A DNA stretch of 64,000 bases, from the NCBI RefSeq assembly GCF_001006305.1, contig NZ_LBHJ01000020.1:62001-126000 (forward strand), in the 5' to 3' direction. The position numbers were made by a program, and so were the translations under genes. A model generated the notes under the pieces. That model did not search any database. It saw only the letters and a program-made list of their open reading frames with translations, and was not told the DNA's origin. Below are positions 1-8,944 of the stretch, one piece after another. The stretch is from Silvibacterium bohemicum. GTDB taxonomy: Bacteria > Acidobacteriota > Terriglobia > Terriglobales > Acidobacteriaceae. The stretch's first letter is position 1. The number at the start of each line of letters is the position of its first letter.

Positions 1-3000
1 GTTGTAGAGCTCGGCGCGGAATTGCAGTCGCATTGCCTCACTGAATTGCCAGTTCTTCATCAGTGCCGTGTCCCAGTTCTGGTAATGCGGCCCACGCAGA
101 TAGGAGAAGTAGCGAGGAGATGTCCCGAAGGTTCCGTAGGGAGCGAAGGCAAATGCCCCGGTGTTGAACCATTCGTGGATGCTCTGGTTCGGTGTATGCA
201 CATCCCCGATTACGTCGGGACGAGGATTGCCTCCATAAGAATTGTAGTTTGATCCGCTGATGCTCAGCGGAAGTCCGGATTTGAAGGTGGCGATCTGTGA
301 GACCTCCCATCCGCCAACCACGGCATCGGCAAGACGGTTCATGTGTCCGCCAACTGCGCGGTTGCGCCCGATCGGCAGTTGATACACATAATTCGCTACC
401 AGGCTGTGCGGTGTGTCGGACCCATCGACGCTCTTCTCGGCCGCCAGATTGTAGTTATTCGCGGGCCCCTGGTTGCCGGCGTATGACCAGTTTTGGTTTC
501 CTTCCACGTTGTCGAGGAACTTGGAGTAGGTGTAGGAAACCAGCGCAGTGAGGCCGCGGCTGAAGCGATGGTTGTAGTTCGCCTGCAGCGCGTTGTAGAT
601 GGAGAACCCAACCGGCGGATCGTTCTCGCTCACGCCGCAATACTGCGGATAAGGGGAAAGAAGATGCGACTGGACGATTGTTGGCTGATCGAGGGCGCAG
701 CTGCTGGTTCCGGCTGCAATGGCTCCGTAAAAGGGATTTGCAACGAGCGTGTTCAACGTAGCAGCTCCCTGGGCAAGATATTTGGGATCAAGCTGGCTGC
801 GATTGATCGAGGCATTGATCATATGCGTGCCGTGGTTGCCGACGTAGTTTACATCGAGCAGATCGTTCGATGTCATCGCCCACTGCAGTCCGAAGAGGTA
901 TTGCTGCACGTAGCTGGACTTGCGGCTGATGAACGCGCTGCCTACGCCGTTGCCTACTTGCTGCAGGCCTCCGAGCGAACTCCCGGTGATGGGTATGTAG
1001 CCATTCGGCCATGGGTTCGCGAGCGAGACGGCCGGATTGGGTGTGATCGAGTCCAGCGTTGCGGGGACATTCGTCTGACTGGCGAAGCCCGCACTTTCTC
1101 CGGGAAAGCAGCAGGTGATGGATGGCGGATAAAAGATGCCATAGCCTCCGCGAAAGACAATCTTCGGGAAGGCGCGGTAACTGAACCCGATGCGAGGAGC
1201 TACGTTTTCGTAGTTCGTGTCGTAGACGCCGCGTTGACTCGATGAGAGGAACTGCAACTCGCCGGGCAGCGTCTCACCCACCGCTGAGCTGATGGGATTG
1301 GTCGCCGCCGGATTGAAGGTCGAGGCGATGTTATGCCGGTAGGTTGGCGCGGTCTGGAATTCATAGCGGATGCCGAGATTCAGCGTCAGCTTCTGCGTCG
1401 GCTTCCAATCATCCTGCAGATACCAGCCGAGATAATGTACGGCGACGGCTGGATTGTAGGTAGTTCCGGTGGAGCCGCCATCGAGGACGCCTAGCAGCAA
1501 CTGCGCAAGGCCATTGCCTGTTGAAAAGGGCACGGGATTGTTAGGATCTGGGCCCGAGGTGAACGTTCCGTTCGAAACCAGTGTTGACTGGAAGTAGTTC
1601 GCCTGGTCGTCTTCGAGCTCCGCGCCCATGAATCCGAAGTTGAGGGTGTGCCTGCCCAGCGACTTGATGAAGTCTGCTGAAAAGCTGCCGATGGGGCCGT
1701 GGTTTGTCACGGTTTCATTGGTCAGCGGCCCGAGGGGCGACTGGCTGCCGATGGTCACGATGGGAAACTCGGGGCTGTTGGCGTCGAGATACGAGGGCAA
1801 TCCAAGCCCAGTGGGCTGGAAGCCGCGCGACTGGTTGGTCGATGTCTCGTGCCATAGCTCCACGCCGGTGAGCAGGTTCATGGTGAAGGTCGGACTGAAC
1901 ACTTGGTTATAGCCGAAGACGAGATTCCAGCGATTGTTCGGCCGCGAGTTTCCGGGGCCGGCGGGATCGCTCGATCCCCAGTAGGCGGGCGTGCCTGTCT
2001 TGTACTCCTCTTTGTAAGAGTAACGGCCATAGATACGAATGTCTTTGCTGAGGTTGTGGTCGATACGGAGCAGATATTCATTCGAGTGAGCAGGAGCTGT
2101 TCCCGAGGCAAAGAAGTTACTGGAGAGACCCGAGCCGGTGGGTTTTGGGTAAAACGAGGCGAGTTTAGCGCCAATAGAGTTCTGGGGACCGAGCGTGTTG
2201 ATATTGTTGCCGGCTATCGGATCGCGGATATATCCGGTTTGGGTCGCCACCAATCCTGTCGTGGGATCGACCGTTCCCGCCGTGATGGGCCGCGTGCTGC
2301 GCGGATTGTAGATTTGCCCCAGATAGATGGGGCGTCCCAGAGCATCGGTGCTCATTTGCGGACCGAGCAGCGCAGAGAAGTCTCCATTTAGAAAACCAGC
2401 CGCCGGAACGGTGAATGTGCTGTTGACCGGCGTAGCCAGGCTGAGATGCTCATAGAGGCCGAAGATGAAGGTCTTCTCACGCTGCTTGTAGAGGCCAGGG
2501 ATGTAGAGTGGTCCGCCTGCCGATACGCCGGTCTGGTTTCTGTTGAAATCTCCCCGCTTGATGCCGTTGTGATTGTTGAACCAGAGGTTCGCATCGAGCG
2601 CATCGTTGCGGTAAAACTCGTACACATCGCCGTGAAAGGAGTTGGTTCCCGACTTGGTGACGACGTTCACGACGTTGCCCGTGCTCCAGCCGTATTGCGC
2701 GGTAAAGGAGTTGTTTTGAACCTTGAACTCCTGCACCGAATCCACTGATGGGACGTAATCAACGGCGCCCCACTCGGGATCGGTGTCCCAAATACCGTCG
2801 AGCAGGTACGCGGAGGTCCCGAAGAAGCCGCCGGCAAAGTTGAGGAAGGAGATGTCCTGATCCGCGTCATCGGTGCTCGGGCCTCCGCCGCCGAGGAGCT
2901 GCTGGCCTTCGGAGGTGTTATTCACCGAGGAGTTCAGCGTCGCCAGCCCATAAACATTGCGCAGGTTGAGAGGCAGTTCCACTACTTGTTTGCCGTCGAT

Positions 3001-3429
3001 GTCGGTAGAGATGTTGGCATTATCGGTGTTGAGCTGCGAGGCCTGCGCGTTGACCACCACCTGCTGCGCCGCTGCGCCGATGGTTAGAGTGACGTTTTGC
3101 GTCGCCGACTGCCCGGCGTCGAGGATGATGCCGGTCTGCCGATAAGTCTCGAATCCGTGCGCCTGAATCGTCAAAATGTATGTCGATGGCGGCAGTTGGG
3201 AGAAGAGATAGCGGCCGGTTGCATCGCTGGTATAGACTCGCGAGACACCCAACTGCTGGCTCTCCAGTCTGAGAGTTGCCTGGGGAACGACCGCCCCTGA
3301 GGGATCGGCCACATTGCCGCTGAGCGTAGCCGTGGTTACTGCGAGCTGCGCGTATCCTAGAGAAAATCCCAGCAGCAAGATCAGCAGGACCAGTGGCCCG
3401 TGCTTTTGTATGTCTCTCACGATTTTCAA
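1..3429 (-). CDS. Oar-like TonB-dependent receptor, C-terminus cut by window edge
   Basis: An open frame of about 1143 codons runs off the left edge. A TTG start at 3427-3429 follows GGGAGG by five bases; no in-frame ATG lies near. The product has a hydrophobic signal peptide (about residues 1-28), a carboxypeptidase-regulatory-like beta-sandwich (about 30-115; SGNVADPSGA, then YLFSQLPPSTY), a plug domain with NVVTKSGTNSFHGDVYEF near residue 260, and a long beta-barrel rich in Asn and aromatics. The last visible residues (FRAELYN) are the usual start of the final strands, so only a few dozen residues are missing. Known family: acidobacterial and myxobacterial Oar-type outer-membrane receptors, probably for carbohydrate or peptide uptake. 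The substrate is not readable from the sequence. Confidence 0.9.
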   Translation of the reverse strand, partial: MKIVRDIQKHGPLVLLILLLGFSLGYAQLAVTTATLSGNVADPSGAVVPQATLRLESQQLGVSRVYTSDATGRYLFSQLPPSTYILTIQAHGFETYRQTGIILDAGQSATQNVTLTIGAAAQQVVVNAQASQLNTDNANISTDIDGKQVVELPLNLRNVYGLATLNSSVNNTSEGQQLLGGGGPSTDDADQDISFLNFAGGFFGTSAYLLDGIWDTDPEWGAVDYVPSVDSVQEFKVQNNSFTAQYGWSTGNVVNVVTKSGTNSFHGDVYEFYRNDALDANLWFNNHNGIKRGDFNRNQTGVSAGGPLYIPGLYKQREKTFIFGLYEHLSLATPVNSTFTVPAAGFLNGDFSALLGPQMSTDALGRPIYLGQIYNPRSTRPITAGTVDPTTGLVATQTGYIRDPIAGNNINTLGPQNSIGAKLASFYPKPTGSGLSSNFFASGTAPAHSNEYLLRIDHNLSKDIRIYGRYSYKEEYKTGTPAYWGSSDPAGPGNSRPNNRWNLVFGYNQVFSPTFTMNLLTGVELWHETSTNQSRGFQPTGLGLPSYLDANSPEFPIVTIGSQSPLGPLTNETVTNHGPIGSFSADFIKSLGRHTLNFGFMGAELEDDQANYFQSTLVSNGTFTSGPDPNNPVPFSTGNGLAQLLLGVLDGGSTGTTYNPAVAVHYLGWYLQDDWKPTQKLTLNLGIRYEFQTAPTYRHNIASTFNPAATNPISSAVGETLPGELQFLSSSQRGVYDTNYENVAPRIGFSYRAFPKIVFRGGYGIFYPPSITCCFPGESAGFASQTNVPATLDSITPNPAVSLANPWPNGYIPITGSSLGGLQQVGNGVGSAFISRKSSYVQQYLFGLQWAMTSNDLLDVNYVGNHGTHMINASINRSQLDPKYLAQGAATLNTLVANPFYGAIAAGTSSCALDQPTIVQSHLLSPYPQYCGVSENDPPVGFSIYNALQANYNHRFSRGLTALVSYTYSKFLDNVEGNQNWSYAGNQGPANNYNLAAEKSVDGSDTPHSLVANYVYQLPIGRNRAVGGHMNRLADAVVGGWEVSQIATFKSGLPLSISGSNYNSYGGNPRPDVIGDVHTPNQSIHEWFNTGAFAFAPYGTFGTSPRYFSYLRGPHYQNWDTALMKNWQFSEAMRLQFRAELYN

Positions 3430-3692
3430 TGTTGCCTCCCGAAATAGACCCTGAAGCACTGTTCTCCGCTGCCTCTGCCGCCTGTTCCTGCGAAGCTTTG
3501 GACGTTGTTTCAGAGCACGGTCCTTATAAGGGCAAAGAGAAATGGTGAATAAGGTCCTTGCGGCAAGGCGGCACGGTAATTTACCTGTAAAGCACCGTCA
3601 ATTGCGTTTTATTTTGTATGGCTTGCGCCGTATGGCGGAGAAGCGGGAGCTTATCTCTGCGATGTATAATCCATCGCGGAACTCATTGTCGC

Positions 3693-4940
3693 ATGCTACT
3701 TGACTCAGCAACGGGCACCCATTCTGTCCTGACCAAAGAAGAAAAGACTGCGATTCAGGAGCAGATGGAAAGACTGGTAGCAAGTTCCTACTTCAGTCAT
3801 AGCCGCCGCTTCCCAAGTTTCCTGCGCTTCGTGGTTGAGCAGACGCTTGCCGGTCACGAAGATGTGCTGAAGGAGCGGACCATCGGCATCGAGATTTTCG
3901 GCCGGCCGGCTGACTACGACACCTCAACCGACCCTATCGTCCGCGTGACGGCCGCCGAGATCCGCAAGCGCATCGCTCAGTATTACCAGGACGCCGGACA
4001 TGAGCACGATTTACGCATCTCGCTGCCTGCCGGATCGTACGTACCTCAGTTTCAGTTGCCACACAGTTCACCAATCACAGATGCGGGCAGCGCCGAGCAT
4101 ACCTCGCTTCTAGAAAACCCCTCTTCGGAGCTATCGGCGACGGCAGAGGTAAAGGGATGGAACTCGTGGAAGCTTTTCGTGTCCGTGGCATTGATCTTGA
4201 TTCTGGCCTTGGGCGCGAGCCTTTGGATGTGGCGGTCAGCGCGGCGAACGCCCTTTGAGTTCTTCTGGGAACCGATGCTGACGTCGGGCGATCCTATCCT
4301 TATATGTGTCGCCGATCAGAAGCAGTATTCGACGATTGCCCTGCGCGACGCCAACGATCAGAGCCGGCAGACAATCCTGCCCGACAATCTAATCGCCGTG
4401 GTCTACGACGACCTGAGCCCGACGGTGAAGATCGCGGGTATTCTGCAGGCGAACGGCAAGAAATACAGCCTGCGCAGCGAGAGCACGACTAACCTAACAG
4501 ACTTGCGTGGAGGGCCAACGGTTTTCGTCGGAGCCTTTGACAATACCTGGACGCTGCGCTTGGTGAAGCCGCTGCGCTATCACTTCGCCAACGATCCTGC
4601 GATGACCAGGCTGGGGATCGTCGACGCCAATGCGCCCACAGCGATGCGGTGGTTTGTCGACAGGACACAGCAGATGGCCACCAACAACTATCGCGACTAC
4701 GCTATCGTCGCACGCTTCACCGATCCAACGACCGGTAAGCTGGCCGTGATCAGTGCGGGCGTGGGACGTGGCGGCACGATTGCCAGCGGAGAGTTTCTTA
4801 CCGACTCCTCAAACCTCGCGGAGCTGATGCGTGCTGCCAAGGCCGCTGGCGACAAGAAGAATATGGAAGCCGTGATCAGTACGCAGATCATCGGCGGCGA
4901 ACCCGGCTCGCCCAAGATGGAAGCGGTCTACTTCTGGTAG
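3693..4940 (+). CDS. Membrane-anchored regulator-like protein of unknown function
   Basis: The frame is open from 3618, but I prefer the ATG at 3693 (415 residues) because a TATAAT at 3665-3670 would place transcription start just after it. Neither start has a convincing ribosome binding site. Residues about 10-120 form a charged helical domain (RRFPSFLRFVVEQ, then RKRIAQYYQD and SLPAGSYVP) that I recall from acidobacterial proteins where it precedes TPRs or cyclase-like domains; it may be a DNA-binding or regulatory module. One transmembrane helix follows (about 160-182), then an external domain of about 230 residues with no motif I recognise. It diverges from the Oar-like receptor gene and is convergent with the AmiE-NamZ gene, so it could regulate either. 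Function unproven. Confidence 0.6.
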   Translation: MLLDSATGTHSVLTKEEKTAIQEQMERLVASSYFSHSRRFPSFLRFVVEQTLAGHEDVLKERTIGIEIFGRPADYDTSTDPIVRVTAAEIRKRIAQYYQDAGHEHDLRISLPAGSYVPQFQLPHSSPITDAGSAEHTSLLENPSSELSATAEVKGWNSWKLFVSVALILILALGASLWMWRSARRTPFEFFWEPMLTSGDPILICVADQKQYSTIALRDANDQSRQTILPDNLIAVVYDDLSPTVKIAGILQANGKKYSLRSESTTNLTDLRGGPTVFVGAFDNTWTLRLVKPLRYHFANDPAMTRLGIVDANAPTAMRWFVDRTQQMATNNYRDYAIVARFTDPTTGKLAVISAGVGRGGTIASGEFLTDSSNLAELMRAAKAAGDKKNMEAVISTQIIGGEPGSPKMEAVYFW

Positions 4941-5004
4941 ACAGACGAAGCCTGTCCGCTCCCAGATTTTATCCCCTTATCGCCGACTAGCAGGAATCTA
5001 CCCA

Positions 5005-7404
5005 TTAGTAGATCAAATATTGTTTTCGTTTCTCCACGTAGCTCCGGAGAGGAGACTGCCAATCCTCCTCGATGCGCTGCGGATCGCGGTCGGCCGCAAG
5101 GTCACTTAGCACTCCCCTATTGGCGAGAAGAGTCTCAATCTTGTCGAGTTGGTATTGATCGGGATAGAGCTTGTGGAGCTCGGATGCTATTTCCAGACCC
5201 AGCTCCGGCGTATCGAGCACATTACGGCCGGTGACGATTAGCTCGATTCCATGGCAAAGCTGGTTCGCATATGGATATGGAGCTTGCGGAGTAAAGTTCA
5301 CAGGTACGAAGCGAATTCCTGGAAGGAATCTTGCATTGAGCGCACGCGCCAGCGCGCGACCGTCGATCCAGGGTGCACCCACATATTCAAAAGGAGTATC
5401 TGTACCGCGGCCCACAGAGACGTTGCTTGTTTCTATGAGTCCGATGGCCGGATAGAGGATGGCTTCCTGCAAACTGCGCAGGTTAGGCGAAGGATTGGTC
5501 CAGGTAAGGCCGGTGGCATCGAACCAGTCGCCGCGCTGCCACCCCTGCATCGCGATGACGGTAAGAGGTGCGTGGAGCTGGTACTCTCCGTTCAGATAAC
5601 CCGCTAGCTCGCCTAACGTCAGTCCGTGACGGACGGGAACGGGCGCGACATTCACATAGCTTTCGGCGCCGGCGTCTGAAAGAGGGCCTTGAACGAAGGA
5701 GCCTCCAAGAGGATTTGGACGGTCGAGAATGACGATTGCGGTGCCGCTTTTGCCTGCCGCTTCCAGAAAATAGCGTACCTCCGCTTCATAGGTGTAGAAG
5801 CGCACGCCGACGTCCTGAAGATCGATGAGAACAGCATCGAAGTCGCGTAGCGTTTCCAGCGGCGGATGGCGATTGTCTACCTTGCTGCTGTACAGACTGA
5901 CGACGGGAAGCCCTGTTGACGCATCCGTCGAATTCGCGATGTCTGTCTTATCGAGCGCGCCGTCGATGCCGTGCTCGGGAGAGAAGAGCAGCTTGAGCTG
6001 CAGGCCGGGGACGGCGGCTTCGGCATTCTTGGCAAGGACATCGATGGTGCGCCTGCCCTGCGCATCGAGCCCCGTCTGATTGGTGAGCAGCGCGATGCGC
6101 AGCGCGCCGGCGTGCTGCGCGGCAAGTTTCGATAGCTCCGCAAAGTGATCTGCCTCAAGAACATCGATGCCCGTGAGCACGGAGCCATTCCGATCCTGCA
6201 GGCGTCGCATCCCGGAGATCGATTCGTTATAGCCTGTCAGGTTCGCGATCAGCTTACCGTTGTCATCGTGCACCCCGAGCGCGATGGCCGCAGCGTTGGC
6301 CACCGCAGCACGAACGGCAGTAATACCGGTAGGTCCGTTGGGATAGACCGCATTCGCCATCATGACGACGTAAGCATCGTCGGCCGGATCGATCCAAACC
6401 GATGTGCCGGTGAAACCGGTGTGGCCGAAGGAGCCTACAGGAAAAAGCTCGCCGCGGTTGCTCGAGAAGGGTGAGTCAATGTCCCAGCCAAGAGCGCGTA
6501 GCGCGGTGCCCGTTGCTGGCTGTTCTGGAATCGTCATCTTTTCGAGGACCAATCGATTCAGGGGAAAGCGGCTGGCGCGGCCTGCGAGGCGGTCGAGCAG
6601 GTTCTGCGCATAGACTGCGACATCTCCCGCGGTACTGAAGAGCCCAGCGTGCCCCGCCACTCCGCCCATGCGTCTCGCCGTGGGATCGTGCACCAATCCA
6701 CGCAGCATTACTCCGTGGTCATACTGCGTGGGAGCGATGCGGTCATGCCACGACTCTGGCGGAAGAAAACGCGTGCTCTTCAGACCGAGCGGGCCTGCGA
6801 TGAACCTAGTTTCATATTCATCGAGGGTAATTCCGGAGATCTTTTCGACGAGTGCGCCGAGCACGATGAAGTTGATGTCGCTATAACGGAACTGCACACC
6901 TGGAGCCGTGACAGGTGTGCTGGCGAAGGCGCGCCGCAGTCCCTCATCCTTCCCCAGCCAAGGATCTTCCAGCGAGAGATCGGGCGGAAGACCGGAGTAA
7001 TGCGTGAGCAACTGCCGGATCGTAATATCTTCCTTGCCATTGGCGGAAAATTCCGGCAGATATTTCGCAACCGGATCGTTCAACTGAAGACGTCCCTGCT
7101 GGTAAAGCTGCATCACAGCGGGTGCGGTGGCCAGCACCTTCGTAAGCGAGGCAACATCGAAGACGGTATTCTCTGACGTCGCTTCAGGCTGCGGAAGAAG
7201 CGACCGGTTTCCGTAGGCCTTATGGAAAACGATCCGGCCGTGATGGCCGATGATAACGACTGCTCCCGGAAACTTTTTGGCTGCGATAGCCTCTGTGATG
7301 AGGCGATCGATGGGTGCGAAGTCCGATGTCTGCTGGCCTTCGAGACGGAAGGTAGCGGCGAGCGCAATCAGCAACAGGGAAAGATATTTTATGCAGCGGA
7401 TCAT
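5005..7404 (-). CDS. AmiE-like serine hydrolase fused to NamZ (DUF1343) exo-muramidase
   Basis: A 799-residue exported two-domain enzyme. After a signal peptide (about 1-23) comes a class C beta-lactamase-fold serine hydrolase with SxxK at 86-89 (SLTK), YSD at 174-176 and HTG at 328-330. From about residue 430 to the end is a DUF1343/NamZ domain with LFSPEHG, IDLQDVGVRFYTYE and DRPNPLGG signatures. In Bacillus subtilis AmiE (a MurNAc-L-Ala amidase of the beta-lactamase fold) and NamZ (exo-beta-N-acetylmuramidase) are separate genes of one peptidoglycan-recycling cluster; here they are one polypeptide. The start ATG shares one base with the symporter stop (TGATG), indicating translational coupling. 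Amidase specificity of the N-domain is inferred; esterase activity is the alternative. Confidence 0.88.
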   Translation of the reverse strand: MIRCIKYLSLLLIALAATFRLEGQQTSDFAPIDRLITEAIAAKKFPGAVVIIGHHGRIVFHKAYGNRSLLPQPEATSENTVFDVASLTKVLATAPAVMQLYQQGRLQLNDPVAKYLPEFSANGKEDITIRQLLTHYSGLPPDLSLEDPWLGKDEGLRRAFASTPVTAPGVQFRYSDINFIVLGALVEKISGITLDEYETRFIAGPLGLKSTRFLPPESWHDRIAPTQYDHGVMLRGLVHDPTARRMGGVAGHAGLFSTAGDVAVYAQNLLDRLAGRASRFPLNRLVLEKMTIPEQPATGTALRALGWDIDSPFSSNRGELFPVGSFGHTGFTGTSVWIDPADDAYVVMMANAVYPNGPTGITAVRAAVANAAAIALGVHDDNGKLIANLTGYNESISGMRRLQDRNGSVLTGIDVLEADHFAELSKLAAQHAGALRIALLTNQTGLDAQGRRTIDVLAKNAEAAVPGLQLKLLFSPEHGIDGALDKTDIANSTDASTGLPVVSLYSSKVDNRHPPLETLRDFDAVLIDLQDVGVRFYTYEAEVRYFLEAAGKSGTAIVILDRPNPLGGSFVQGPLSDAGAESYVNVAPVPVRHGLTLGELAGYLNGEYQLHAPLTVIAMQGWQRGDWFDATGLTWTNPSPNLRSLQEAILYPAIGLIETSNVSVGRGTDTPFEYVGAPWIDGRALARALNARFLPGIRFVPVNFTPQAPYPYANQLCHGIELIVTGRNVLDTPELGLEIASELHKLYPDQYQLDKIETLLANRGVLSDLAADRDPQRIEEDWQSPLRSYVEKRKQYLIY

Positions 7405-8939
7405 CAGCGGCTCCGATGAGCTTTGGGTAAGAGCTTACTGGCAATCCAGCCGAGCGCAAAGGTAAAGAGCGAGCCAATCACCACGAACCACGTCCACGCG
7501 ATGATAGGCAGCACAATGTGTATGCTGCCCAGTGCGAGAGGAATCGGCCGCGATTGTCTCCACAGAAAAAGATTCAGCGCGAATCCCCCGATCATTCCAA
7601 CGATCGCGCCGGATTCTGTAGTTTCGCTGCTCAGCGTACCGAGAAGAAAGACACCGAGAAGCGCTCCGTATGCGACCGATGCAATGGAGAGACCGACCTC
7701 GACAACGTGGCCGTCTCCGCGCGAGACGCATGCCAGAACGAAGAGCAGCATCGCCCAGAAGATCGTCATCACGCGAGACGCTACGATGCGATGCCGCTCA
7801 CCAGCCGCGGGCTTCCACTGAAGATACAGATCGACCATGCTGCTGGAGCTGAGCGAATTGACCGCGGCGCTGAGATTGGACATGGCTGCAGCAAGAATCG
7901 CAGCAACCATCATGCCGGCGATGCCGCGCGGCATCTGCCGCACGATGAATGTCGGAAAGACACGATCGGCACTCGATGGAGCGCCACCGGTTGCAAAGCG
8001 CGAATAGAAGAAATAAAGGCCGGTGCCGATGGCGAGGAAGAGAACAAACTGCACCAGGATGACGAGTCCGCTGCTCAGCAAGGCAAGGCGTGACTCGCGC
8101 AGATTTCTGGCTGCGAGCAGGCGTTGGACCATAAGTTGGTCCGTGCCATGGCTGGCCATGGTCAAAAAGCATCCGCCGATAAGACCTGCCCAGAAGGTAT
8201 AGGCAGTCGAGAGGTGAAAGGCAAAATGAAAGATGGTGAGCTTGCCTGCTCCGGCGGCTGTGGCATGTATGGCATGCCAGCCGCCGGGTATCAGACGGTT
8301 AAGAGTAAGGACGCCTGCGATGGTTCCCACAAGGTAGAGAATCATCTGCACGACGTCTGTCCAGATAACGGCGGCCATGCCTCCTTCAAGCGTGTAAGCC
8401 AAGGTGAGCGCGCAGATGATGGCGATGGAGATGATGTCCGGCGTGCCGATGGCGATCCCAACCACGATGGAGACGGCGAAGACGCGCACACCTTCTGCCG
8501 CCGCGCGCAGAAAAAGGAAGAGGATTGCAGTCAGCTTGTGCAGGCGCGGCCCAAAGCGCTGTCCGATCACTTGATATGCGGTGAGCAATTCGCCGCGAAA
8601 GTATCGGGGCAAGAAAAGAAAGCATACTACGATGCGACCCAGCAGATATCCGAAGACTATCTGAAGGAACCCCCAATCGCCCGTATAGGCGACCCCGGGC
8701 ACGCTGATGATGGTAAGCGTGCTCGTCTCCGCAGCGACAATGGAAAGCGCAATCGCCCACCACGGAATACGCTGGTCGGCTAGAAAGTAGCTCTTGAGTG
8801 AACGATCGCCGCTACGGAAGCGCAGACCAAAAATTGTAACGGCCACCAGATAAAGAACGACCAGCAGCAGATCCGGATAGCTCAACCGAAGCGTAGAAAG
8901 GGCGGCGTGCGCCGCCATGCCAGATGAGTCGACGAGCAC
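7404..8939 (-). CDS. Sodium:solute symporter (SSS family)
   Basis: A 511-residue polytopic membrane protein with about 13 hydrophobic helices. The N-terminal pattern (YPDLLLVVLYL, SYFLADQRIPWW, then VAAETSTLTIISVPG) is that of the SSS family, which couples Na+ entry to uptake of sugars, amino acids or vitamins. The start is GTG at 8937-8939; an in-frame ATG at 8918 is a possible alternative. It lies five bases after the GH20 gene and overlaps the AmiE-NamZ start by one base, so the three form a transcription unit. The context suggests it imports an amino sugar or small muropeptide fragment released by the neighbouring enzymes; the substrate itself cannot be read from the sequence. Confidence 0.9.
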   Translation of the reverse strand: MLVDSSGMAAHAALSTLRLSYPDLLLVVLYLVAVTIFGLRFRSGDRSLKSYFLADQRIPWWAIALSIVAAETSTLTIISVPGVAYTGDWGFLQIVFGYLLGRIVVCFLFLPRYFRGELLTAYQVIGQRFGPRLHKLTAILFLFLRAAAEGVRVFAVSIVVGIAIGTPDIISIAIICALTLAYTLEGGMAAVIWTDVVQMILYLVGTIAGVLTLNRLIPGGWHAIHATAAGAGKLTIFHFAFHLSTAYTFWAGLIGGCFLTMASHGTDQLMVQRLLAARNLRESRLALLSSGLVILVQFVLFLAIGTGLYFFYSRFATGGAPSSADRVFPTFIVRQMPRGIAGMMVAAILAAAMSNLSAAVNSLSSSSMVDLYLQWKPAAGERHRIVASRVMTIFWAMLLFVLACVSRGDGHVVEVGLSIASVAYGALLGVFLLGTLSSETTESGAIVGMIGGFALNLFLWRQSRPIPLALGSIHIVLPIIAWTWFVVIGSLFTFALGWIASKLLPKAHRSR

Positions 8940-8944
8940 CAGAG

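Noticed and set aside
1903-2391. 162-codon frame antisense to the Oar-like receptor gene
   Set aside because: The minus strand is a continuous receptor frame through this stretch.
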